Shown: positions 1 through 5,481 of the stretch, one piece after another
Position numbering within the stretch: position 1 is the stretch's first letter
Layout: each line of letters opens with the position of its first letter
Source of the DNA: Anaerolineae bacterium
GTDB lineage: Bacteria; Chloroflexota; Anaerolineae; B4-G1
Length of the DNA stretch: 10,063 bases
Direction: 5' to 3'
Assembly (NCBI GenBank): GCA_030620125.1
Contig: JAUXFI010000062.1
Span: 1-10,063 of the forward strand
The notes under the pieces: generated by a model
The model's database searches: none
What the model saw: the letters and a program-made list of their open reading frames with translations, nothing else
Told to the model about the DNA's origin: nothing
Made by a program: the position numbers and the translations under genes

Positions 1-394
1 CCACCATCACCACCCGCCCTCCCGCCGCCACCCGCCGCTGCTGCGCGACGAGCGCCCGCCGCACGCCTGGGTAGGTGGAGACAGGGGAGACGTTGGCGTC
101 CACCTCCGGCGTACGGATGGCCCAGGTAACGTCCACACCGTCGGCCAGGACGGTACACTGGCGACCATCGTCCAACGTCGGCGGAGTGACGTCAATGCAG
201 AGTTGCTCCGCCAACGTCGTCACCGCCGGTTCGTCCTCAATGGGAATGCCCCGCTCCAGCGCCGCCCAGGTCACGGCGCGGTACATCACGCCGGTGTCAA
301 AATAGAGATAGTCCAGTCGCTGGGCGAGCAACTCGCCGACGGTGCTCTTGCCCGAGGCCGCCGGACCGTCAATGGCAATCGTGGATGGCTTCAA
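1..394 (-). CDS. cmk: Cytidylate kinase, N-terminal part (runs off the left edge)
   Basis: Cytidylate kinase transfers phosphate from ATP to CMP or dCMP in the cytosol, feeding pyrimidine nucleotide salvage. The visible 131 residues carry the P-loop IAIDGPAASGKST at about residues 6-18, then FDTGVMYRAVTW and the family signature IRTPEVDANVSPVSTYPGVR. The last visible residues, VVMV, come just before the expected GRDIGT motif, so the C-terminal 40 percent or so of a usual 220-230 residue enzyme lies outside the window. I chose the TTG at 394-392 because it puts the P-loop at the normal distance from the N-terminus and no ATG, GTG or other TTG start lies in frame just upstream. That TTG overlaps the TGA stop of rluB (393-391), and the Shine-Dalgarno is weak (AAGAG six bases upstream), so translation is probably coupled to rluB. 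The rluB-cmk order is common in bacteria. Identification is firm; the start is likely. Confidence 0.95.
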   Translation of the reverse strand, partial: MKPSTIAIDGPAASGKSTVGELLAQRLDYLYFDTGVMYRAVTWAALERGIPIEDEPAVTTLAEQLCIDVTPPTLDDGRQCTVLADGVDVTWAIRTPEVDANVSPVSTYPGVRRALVAQQRRVAAGGRVVMV

Positions 395-1170
395 CGTCGT
401 CTCTTGCCCCTTTTGCCTTTCGTCTTGCCTTTCGTCCTGCCTTTCGTCCTTGGGCTATGCGCCGCCGACCGCAAGGCTCTTACCTCCGCGCCGGTCAGCT
501 TCCGCCACTGCCCCGGCTTTAGATTCCCCAGGCGCAGCGGCCCAAGACGCATACGGATGAGCCGGTGTACCGGGTGGCCCAGCATAGCCGCCACGCGGCG
601 GATCTGCCGCTTACGACCCTCGCGCAGCACCACCCGCAGCCAGGTGTGGTTCGCCTCGCGGCGCAGGATGGAGACGCCGGCGGGCACCGTCTTTCGGCCA
701 TCCAGGAAGACTCCTCGTCGCCATTGATCGAGCGGCTCATCGCCTGGATGACCTTCCACGTAGACGTGGTACTCTTTGGGATGCTCGTAACGCGGATGCG
801 TGAGCAAGTGGGCCAACTCGCCATCATCGGTGAGGAGAATCAACCCCTCACTCCGCAGGTCCAGCCGCCCCACCGGGAAGAGCCGTCCTGGCAGCGGCAC
901 CAGGTCTCGCGCCGTGGAAAGACGACCCGAGCCGTCCCCCTCGTCGGAGAGAACGCCACGGGGTTTGTGGAGGACTATGTAGATGCGGGGACTGTCTGCC
1001 CGCACCGGCTTCCCGTCCACGGCGATGTTGTCGCGTTTCGGGTCGGCCTTCTGGCCCAGTTGAGCCACCCGCCCATTGACAGAGACCCGTCCCTGGCGGA
1101 TCAGTTCCTCACAGGCGCGGCGGGAGCCGAGACCAGCGCGGGCCAGAATCTTTTGCAGACGCTCCTCCAT
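391..1170 (-). CDS. rluB: 23S rRNA pseudouridine synthase, RsuA/RluB/E/F family
   Basis: This 259-residue cytosolic enzyme isomerises a specific uridine in rRNA to pseudouridine; in family members found next to cmk this is normally a 23S rRNA site (RluB). An S4 RNA-binding domain occupies about residues 1-50 (RLQKILARAGLGSRRACEEL). The catalytic domain has PVGRLDLRSEGLILLT, with the presumed catalytic aspartate at residue 104, followed by KEYHVYV and EGRKRQIRRVAAMLGHPV. The ATG at 1170 gives the usual MEERLQKIL start. An upstream ATG at 1182 would overlap the previous stop and has its GGAG abutting the start codon. The gene begins five bases after the cohesin gene ends and overlaps the cmk start. 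The tail after residue 238 is very basic, with three RTKG/KTKG-type repeats, and may aid RNA binding. Which exact uridine it modifies cannot be told from the sequence. Confidence 0.93.
   Translation of the reverse strand: MEERLQKILARAGLGSRRACEELIRQGRVSVNGRVAQLGQKADPKRDNIAVDGKPVRADSPRIYIVLHKPRGVLSDEGDGSGRLSTARDLVPLPGRLFPVGRLDLRSEGLILLTDDGELAHLLTHPRYEHPKEYHVYVEGHPGDEPLDQWRRGVFLDGRKTVPAGVSILRREANHTWLRVVLREGRKRQIRRVAAMLGHPVHRLIRMRLGPLRLGNLKPGQWRKLTGAEVRALRSAAHSPRTKGRTKGKTKGKRGKRRR
415..450 (-). repeat. Three 12-base tandem repeats in the rluB 3' end
   Basis: Three adjacent 12-base units (plus-strand gcctttcgtcYt) lie in the rluB frame. Two are identical and one differs by a single base. They encode the repeated basic tetrapeptide of the RluB tail. 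Being a multiple of three, gain or loss of a unit would leave the reading frame intact. Confidence 0.85.
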
Positions 1171-1175
1171 CGCGC

Positions 1176-2777
1176 TCACCATCTCCGCGCCGCCAGGCCC
1201 AGCGCAAGCAGCGCCACTCCGACGAGCAGCAGCCCCACGCCACCCCACCCCACAGGTCCCCCGGCAGGCGGGAGCACCGGCACAGACGTCGGTGTGGGCG
1301 TGACCGGGTGCACCTCGTACTCGACGATGAGGTAGGGCCTGGTGCTGGGGTCACCGGCGGCGAGCCAACACGCGACGAGCAGGTCGCCCGCCGTCTCCGG
1401 GTCAGCGTCCGGTTCGGGCGCGGGGGCCAGGGCCAGCCCGTGGTTGGGTACCTCTCCTGCCCACCAGGCCCGCATCAGCGCGGTGACGTCCCACGTGAGC
1501 CAGGTTCCCGCTCCCTGTTGAAGCTGGACAACCGGCACACTCTCCAGCGACGAAGGAATCAGCACGGTGGGCGACGGGGAAGGAGTCGGCCCAGTAGGCG
1601 ATGGGGAAGGAGTCGGCCCGCCAGGCGTTGGGGAAGCAAGCGGCGAAGTAGAAAGCGTAGAGGTAGCGCCGGGCGTAGGCGTAGGCGTAGGCGAGGGACC
1701 GGGCGTGGGTGAGGGGCCAGGCGTTGGCGTGGACGTAGGCGTAGGAGTGTAGGTCGAGGTCGGAGGCGGGCCGGGCGTTGAGGTATCCCCACCGGTGACA
1801 GTGACACTGCCATCTTGAACAACTAGGCTGGACTGGCCGTCGTCGTCCAGGATAACTTCGTCGAACTGGACGTTTGCGACCCCGGGTGCTTTCCCCTTGA
1901 ATTTGATCGTCGCCAGTACCCCGCTGCCGCTGACAGGATCGCTGTGCTCGACCTGAAAGATGATAAAGTCAATCTTTCCTTTCCCCTCCTCCTCGTAAAC
2001 GGCGTTTTCCTCTATATAGTCCGGGCCAAGAAAAGCGCCAGGCTGAATCTGCACCACTTCCAACCGCGTCTTATCAAAGGTCATGTACACTTCAGCGCCG
2101 TACAGGTCGGTCACGTTCTCGACGAGGATGCCCACCTCTATCGTGTCCCCCAGAGCCACCTCTCCATTTTGCCGGTAAAGGGTCACCGTCGTGGTCGTGC
2201 TCTGGAGCAGCCCGTGGCCGGCAGGCTTGGGTGATAATAGCGCGGATTCTCCCGTCGGGGTCAACGCCGGCGTGGAGGTGGGCGCAGGAGTGTCTGTCGG
2301 GACGGAGGTGAACGGTGACGGCGTCACCACGTAGAAATGAGCCGCCGTAGTCGCGACGGGCACAGCAAAGATCGCGGGCCAGTCAGCCGGGTTCTCCCCC
2401 CAGCCCTCCCCGTCACCATGCCCCTCCCACGGCTCGACGACGCGATAGGCACCAAAGGTCGCATCCCCCGCGCCAGAGACCTCGTCCGCGTACACGTGCA
2501 ACGTAGCGCGCAGGATCTCGGTGCCCGGCGGGAACACGTCGAGGGGAAATTGCAGGTAGGTACGCGCCTGCACGAGCTCACCCTCGACGTTGCGATGGAC
2601 GCCGCAGGGCAGCACCTGGGAGTCGGTGTTGGCCGACACGTCCTCCAACAGGCCGGAAGCCACACCCTCGCTGCGCTCAGGCCAGAGTTGCAGCGCCTCG
2701 AACGAAGGAGTCCGCAACCCGATCGCGCCCAGCGCCAGGACAATTATCGCCAACAACGCACCACAGCGACGAACCAC
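1176..2777 (-). CDS. Surface protein: cohesin domain inserted in a split DNRLRE domain, C-terminal anchor
   Basis: This 533-residue protein is probably exported and held at the cell surface. Visible order: hydrophobic signal segment at residues 5-21; N-terminal half of a DNRLRE (CBM96-like) domain at about 28-150 ([20 protein letters not shown], then a strand ending VATT); Thr/Pro linker 151-195; cohesin-like domain about 197-329 ([41 protein letters not shown]); a Pro/Ser/Thr linker 330-408; the rest of DNRLRE at about 409-493 ([23 protein letters not shown]); then LPPAGG, a hydrophobic helix and RRW. Its neighbour at 2787-3623 has an uninterrupted DNRLRE, which exposes the insertion. I chose the GTG at 2777 because AGGGGG lies five bases upstream; a GTG at 2783 abuts that Shine-Dalgarno. 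The gene starts nine bases after the previous stop, so co-translation is likely. Cohesins bind dockerins, but the partner here is unknown. Confidence 0.85.
   Translation of the reverse strand: MVRRCGALLAIIVLALGAIGLRTPSFEALQLWPERSEGVASGLLEDVSANTDSQVLPCGVHRNVEGELVQARTYLQFPLDVFPPGTEILRATLHVYADEVSGAGDATFGAYRVVEPWEGHGDGEGWGENPADWPAIFAVPVATTAAHFYVVTPSPFTSVPTDTPAPTSTPALTPTGESALLSPKPAGHGLLQSTTTTVTLYRQNGEVALGDTIEVGILVENVTDLYGAEVYMTFDKTRLEVVQIQPGAFLGPDYIEENAVYEEEGKGKIDFIIFQVEHSDPVSGSGVLATIKFKGKAPGVANVQFDEVILDDDGQSSLVVQDGSVTVTGGDTSTPGPPPTSTYTPTPTSTPTPGPSPTPGPSPTPTPTPGATSTLSTSPLASPTPGGPTPSPSPTGPTPSPSPTVLIPSSLESVPVVQLQQGAGTWLTWDVTALMRAWWAGEVPNHGLALAPAPEPDADPETAGDLLVACWLAAGDPSTRPYLIVEYEVHPVTPTPTSVPVLPPAGGPVGWGGVGLLLVGVALLALGLAARRW
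1179..1274 (-). other. LPPAGG C-terminal anchor, variant sorting signal
   Basis: The C-terminus has the three-part layout of a sortase signal: LPPAGG, about 20 hydrophobic residues ([17 protein letters not shown]) and a short basic tail RRW. The pentapeptide LPPAG deviates from LPXTG at the threonine, which sortases normally cleave after. It could be a variant substrate, a degenerate signal or simply a C-terminal membrane anchor. Confidence 0.6.
1554..1790 (-). repeat. Pro/Thr/Ser linker with tandem DNA repeats
   Basis: About 79 residues of almost pure Pro, Thr, Ser and Gly join the cohesin domain to the second half of DNRLRE. At DNA level there are two 27-base units at 1567-1593 and 1594-1620, differing at three positions and encoding GPTPSPSPT. 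There is also a run of the hexamer ggcgta near 1675-1695 encoding Pro-Thr. Such linkers are typically flexible, extended and often O-glycosylated. All units are in-frame multiples of three, so length variation between strains would keep the gene open. Confidence 0.85.
1791..2189 (-). other. Cohesin-like domain within the split DNRLRE protein
   Basis: This stretch of about 133 residues has the cohesin pattern: [13 protein letters not shown], then [18 protein letters not shown], a glycine-rich middle, [12 protein letters not shown], and a final strand ending GSVTVTG. The order and spacing match the roughly 140-residue jelly-roll cohesin module. Family knowledge: cohesins dock dockerin modules tightly, and single cohesins occur outside cellulosomes in many bacteria and archaea. 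The type (I, II or III) cannot be assigned by eye. An unrelated Ig-like or CARDB-type sandwich is the main alternative. Confidence 0.8.
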
Positions 2778-2782
2778 ATACA

Positions 2783-2788
2783 CCCCCT
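2783..2788 (-). promoter_or_regulatory. Shine-Dalgarno that decides the GTG start of the cohesin gene
   Basis: AGGGGG lies five bases upstream of the GTG at 2777 and overlaps the TAG stop (2789-2787) of the preceding gene. A GTG at 2783 sits directly on it and is therefore unlikely to be the start. The overlap of ribosome binding site and stop points to translational coupling. Confidence 0.65.
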
Positions 2789-3623
2789 ACCGGCTGTGAC
2801 GGAACAGGGCCAACCCTGCCCCCAGCAGCGCCAGCCCAACCAGCGACGACCAGAGATACGACGGAGCCAGGGTCTGACCGGTGACTGGCAGCAAGACCGG
2901 TTCAGGCGTGGGAGTGGCAGCAGGAGCCGGAGGAGCGGGAGGCTGCGAAGTCGCCGTAGGCAACGGTGGCCGTGGCGTAACGGTCGGCTCTGGCGTAGGA
3001 GTGAGCGCGGTGAAGGAGACCTCCAGGTAGGGGCTCGTCGCCGGGTCGGCGGCGGTCAGGCGGCGGGCGGTGGCCCAACCGCTTACCACTGAGCCCAGGT
3101 CGGCGGCGGCTACCGCCAGGCCGTGGTTGGGCGTGCCGTCCACCCAGCCCTGCACCAACGTCGTCACGTCCCAGGCGAACCAGCCCCCCGTCGAGGAAAC
3201 CTCCGTCGTCGCTACACCCTCCCCCAGCGCAGGCCAGGCTCCCACGTCGTACCAGTCCACCCCGTCGGGGGTCCAGGCCGCGGACACAGGATAGACCGAC
3301 ATCGGCGCGCTGCCCGGCCCGGGCCAGTAGTCATCCACGTAGACGTAGAGCGTGGCCGATCCAACCGTGGAACCGGCGGAAATTCCATCGAGCGGGAAGC
3401 GCAGGTAGGTGCGGCAGAATACATCGTCGCCGGAGACCGACCCGACATAGTTGCCAAAGGGAAAGACAGACGTGCTCCAGCGCTCGCCGGAAGCGGGGTC
3501 CTCCGAAAGGACCCCCACCCCCTGGTCGGGGGCAATCTGGAGCGAGGTCTGGGCCTGAGCCGCGAATGACAGCACGGCCAGGCAGAAGCCAACGACCGCG
3601 ATTGACCATAGAGTTCGTTTCAC
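2787..3623 (-). CDS. DNRLRE-domain surface protein with LPVTG sorting signal
   Basis: This 278-residue protein is predicted to be exported and anchored to the cell envelope. It has a signal peptide at residues 1-24 with a likely cut after AQA. A complete DNRLRE (CBM96-like) domain at about 27-205 shows RTYLRFPLDGISAGSTVGSATLYVYV, GWFAWDVTTLVQGWVDGTPNHGLAV and a last strand SPYLEVSF. A Pro/Thr linker at 207-243 follows, then LPVTG at 245-249, a hydrophobic helix 255-273 and the tail RHSR. DNRLRE domains occur on secreted and wall-bound proteins and are often tied to polysaccharide binding; the ligand here is unknown. The start is GTG at 3623, with AAGGAGAG spaced well upstream; the longer open frame reads through the promoter and terminator and is rejected. 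It has its own promoter and leads directly into the cohesin gene. Confidence 0.88.
   Translation of the reverse strand: MKRTLWSIAVVGFCLAVLSFAAQAQTSLQIAPDQGVGVLSEDPASGERWSTSVFPFGNYVGSVSGDDVFCRTYLRFPLDGISAGSTVGSATLYVYVDDYWPGPGSAPMSVYPVSAAWTPDGVDWYDVGAWPALGEGVATTEVSSTGGWFAWDVTTLVQGWVDGTPNHGLAVAAADLGSVVSGWATARRLTAADPATSPYLEVSFTALTPTPEPTVTPRPPLPTATSQPPAPPAPAATPTPEPVLLPVTGQTLAPSYLWSSLVGLALLGAGLALFRHSR
2790..2891 (-). other. LPVTG cell-wall sorting signal
   Basis: LPVTG (2877-2891) is followed by a polar stretch, a hydrophobic segment (YLWSSLVGLALLGAGLALF) and the basic end RHSR. This is the canonical LPXTG layout recognised by sortases, which cut between Thr and Gly and join the protein to an envelope acceptor. 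No sortase gene is visible in the window. Confidence 0.8.
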
Positions 3624-3627
3624 GGTA

Positions 3628-3635
3628 CTCTCCTT
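3628..3635 (-). promoter_or_regulatory. Shine-Dalgarno fixing the GTG start at 3623
   Basis: AAGGAGAG lies just upstream of GTG 3623, with GGAG six bases from the start codon. It is the only good ribosome binding site near the signal peptide, which supports this GTG over upstream in-frame starts. Confidence 0.8.
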
Positions 3636-3672
3636 TGTGCTCGGTTGAGCAGTGAGCTTTGCCGTTGCTGCC

Positions 3673-3701
3673 ATTATACAATCCACATCCAAAAACGACA
3701 A
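3673..3701 (-). promoter_or_regulatory. Sigma70-type promoter for the surface-protein/rluB/cmk run
   Basis: A perfect -10 TATAAT (3678-3673) lies 17 bases from a -35 TTGTCG (3701-3696, four of six consensus matches). Initiation would fall near 3666, giving a leader of about 43 bases before GTG 3623. The -35 box overlaps the tail of the kinase-gene terminator. Confidence 0.75.
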
Positions 3702-3725
3702 CCCCCTGCCCACGCGGGCAGGGGG
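3691..3725 (-). terminator. Intrinsic terminator of the histidine kinase gene
   Basis: A perfect 10-base-pair GC-rich stem (CCCCCTGCCC, 3702-3711, with its complement 3716-3725) has a four-base loop. On the minus strand it is followed, after six bases, by five T residues (3695-3691). It lies 46 bases downstream of the kinase stop. The T-run is slightly separated from the stem, which may weaken termination. Confidence 0.75.
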
Positions 3726-3770
3726 CGCGCCACCAGTTTGCCTACGGCTACCGGCGGCCCCTCACGCCAG

Positions 3771-5381
3771 TCAACACTCGCTGTCCACGCCTACCAGGGT
3801 GAAGGCAAACACACTCCCGCGGCCCACCTCGCTCTCCACGCCCACCTGCCCACCGAGCTTTTCCACAATGCGCCGCACGATGGACAGCCCCAGTCCATGC
3901 CCCTTGGCACGGACCTGATCGAGCCGCGTGAACGGGACGAACAGCCGCGCTTGAGCCTCTGGCGCCAGGCCAGGACCATTGTCGCGTATCCAGAAACGCG
4001 CCATACCGTCCAATTGAACCGTCGCGCCCAACTCTACGCGCGGCGGCTGCCCGCCATACTTGATCCCGTTGCTGAGATAATTGGCCCACACCTCTTCGAC
4101 CCACGGAGCGTAGCCCAGCGCCACCGGCCAGGTGTCGGGCAAGATGACCTCCGCCTGGCTCTCCTCAATCAGACCGGCCAGGCGCTGCACGGCCTCGGCT
4201 ACGATGCTCTCCATGTCCAGTGGCTCCACCTCCACTTCCATCTTGCGCACGCCGGCCAGCAGCAACAACTCGTCAATGATACGGCCCATTTTGCGCCCAT
4301 TCCGCGCGACCACATGAAGATGGTGGCGTAATCCATCTTCCGACATCTCGCCGTAATTCTCTTCCAACATCCCGGCAAAACCGACGATACTGGACAAGGG
4401 AGTCTTGAGGTCGTGGGCCACTGTGTGGGCAAAGGCGTCCAGCTCCTCATTGCGCGCTTGCAGTTGGACAGTGCGTTGCTGCAGTGTCTGAAAGAGCCGG
4501 GCGTTCGCGATGGCGGCAGCGGCGAGGGGGGCCAACGCCTCCAGCCACACGGAATCGGCGGAGGAGAATGTGTCTCGCTTCTTGTTGACCACCTCCAAGA
4601 CGCCGATACCGACTCCTCTCACAAGGAGCGGCACGGCGATGAGGCCACGGGTGCGGAACCCGATCTGCTCGTCCACCTTTCGGTAGAAGCGGGGATCGGC
4701 CTGTACGTCCGGCACAAAAACCGACTGCTTGTGCTGCATCGCCCAACCGGCGATGCCCCGTCCGGGCTTCATCCGCACTCCCAGCAGGTGCTCTGTGCTA
4801 ATCCCAGAAGCCGCACGACATTTGAGACCTCCATCCGATTCCCGCAACCAGACTGATGCCCCCTCCACACCCATCTCGACTATGACGATCCGCATAACGC
4901 GCTTCAACACGCTGTCCAGGTCGAGCGTGGATAGGATGACCCTTCCCGCCTCGATCAAGTGCTCCATCCTGCGCTGCTGGAGCCTCTCGGCCAGTTTCCA
5001 GTCGAGGATCGCCTTCACGCGGGCCAGCAACTCGACGGTGTAAACCGGCTTGGGGAGATAGTCGTTCGCTCCCGCCTCCAGCGCCTCCAGCCGGATGTCG
5101 AAATCGTCTTGCGCGGTGAGGATGACCACGGGCAGGAGGGCGAAACGCTCGTCGGCCCGTATGCGGCGCAGGAGCGTCAGGCCGTCAACGCCGGGCATAT
5201 TCAGGTCAAGCAACAACAAGTCCGGCAGGTGAGCCCTGCGCTCTACTCCCGCCACCAGGCGATCCCAGCCACTCTCCCCATCGCCGCAGGACTCGATCTG
5301 GTAGCCCTGGCGGGAGAGAATATCGGTCAGCGTCTCGACTAGAATGGGGCTGTCGTCAACGAGAAGAATTCTGAGATCCAT
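3771..5381 (-). CDS. Receiver-GAF-histidine kinase (cytosolic sensor kinase)
   Basis: This 536-residue signalling protein has no membrane segment. The receiver domain (about 2-122) has the acidic pair D9/D10, phosphoacceptor D59 (LLLLDLNMPG), T89 and K111 (YLPKP), all intact. A GAF domain follows at about 150-298 (GRGIAGWAM, IAVPLLVRGVGIGVLEVVN). A HisKA dimerisation domain has the H-box AHTVAHDLKTPL with phospho-histidine H323. The ATPase domain has N-box N438 (NYLSNGIKYGG), G1 DNGPGL at 467-472, F-box LFVPF and G2 GHGLGLS from 494. All catalytic boxes are present, so it should be active. The start ATG 5381 has AGGAG five bases upstream. With the receiver at the N-terminus, it probably accepts phosphate from or is modulated by another kinase before signalling on. 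The GAF ligand and the output partner are unknown. It is monocistronic by its own promoter and terminator. Confidence 0.95.
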   Translation of the reverse strand: MDLRILLVDDSPILVETLTDILSRQGYQIESCGDGESGWDRLVAGVERRAHLPDLLLLDLNMPGVDGLTLLRRIRADERFALLPVVILTAQDDFDIRLEALEAGANDYLPKPVYTVELLARVKAILDWKLAERLQQRRMEHLIEAGRVILSTLDLDSVLKRVMRIVIVEMGVEGASVWLRESDGGLKCRAASGISTEHLLGVRMKPGRGIAGWAMQHKQSVFVPDVQADPRFYRKVDEQIGFRTRGLIAVPLLVRGVGIGVLEVVNKKRDTFSSADSVWLEALAPLAAAAIANARLFQTLQQRTVQLQARNEELDAFAHTVAHDLKTPLSSIVGFAGMLEENYGEMSEDGLRHHLHVVARNGRKMGRIIDELLLLAGVRKMEVEVEPLDMESIVAEAVQRLAGLIEESQAEVILPDTWPVALGYAPWVEEVWANYLSNGIKYGGQPPRVELGATVQLDGMARFWIRDNGPGLAPEAQARLFVPFTRLDQVRAKGHGLGLSIVRRIVEKLGGQVGVESEVGRGSVFAFTLVGVDSEC

Positions 5382-5386
5382 CGCTT

Positions 5387-5391
5387 CTCCT
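5387..5391 (-). promoter_or_regulatory. Shine-Dalgarno fixing the kinase start at 5381
   Basis: AGGAG lies five bases upstream of ATG 5381, whose product begins MDLRILLVDD, a standard receiver-domain N-terminus. The longer open frame up to 5450 would read through promoter and terminator. Confidence 0.8.
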
Positions 5392-5409
5392 GAAATAGTT
5401 CCGGCTGCT

Positions 5410-5438
5410 ATTATATCGCCCCCACCCAGAAAAGACAA
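5410..5438 (-). promoter_or_regulatory. Sigma70-type promoter of the kinase gene
   Basis: A perfect TATAAT (5415-5410) lies 17 bases from TTGTCT (5438-5433, four of six consensus matches). The start point would fall near 5403, giving a leader of only about 22 bases. The -35 box is the descending arm of the upstream terminator, the same arrangement as at 3673-3701. Confidence 0.75.
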
Positions 5439-5467
5439 CCCCCTGCCCACGCAGACAGGGGGTTGTC
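5430..5467 (-). terminator. Intrinsic terminator of the large secreted-protein gene
   Basis: A perfect 12-base-pair inverted repeat (GACAACCCCCTG at 5434-5445 against 5456-5467) with a 10-base loop is followed on the minus strand by TTTT (5433-5430). It begins 14 bases after the stop codon at 5482-5484. Confidence 0.88.
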
Positions 5468-5481
5468 GGCTTCACAGGCTC

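Noticed and set aside
1171..1248. RluB start at 1248 or 1182
   Set aside because: These overlap the end of the cohesin gene and add residues absent from the family; the family N-terminus begins at 1170.
1567..1770. Regularly spaced repeats as a possible CRISPR array
   Set aside because: Units are contiguous, in frame and encode Pro/Thr/Ser linker residues, with no unique spacers.
3691..5450. Two open frames both beginning MGRGLSFL, suggesting a shared N-terminal peptide
   Set aside because: The similarity comes from the duplicated terminator-promoter hairpin. Real starts, with good Shine-Dalgarno sites, lie downstream at 3623 and 5381.
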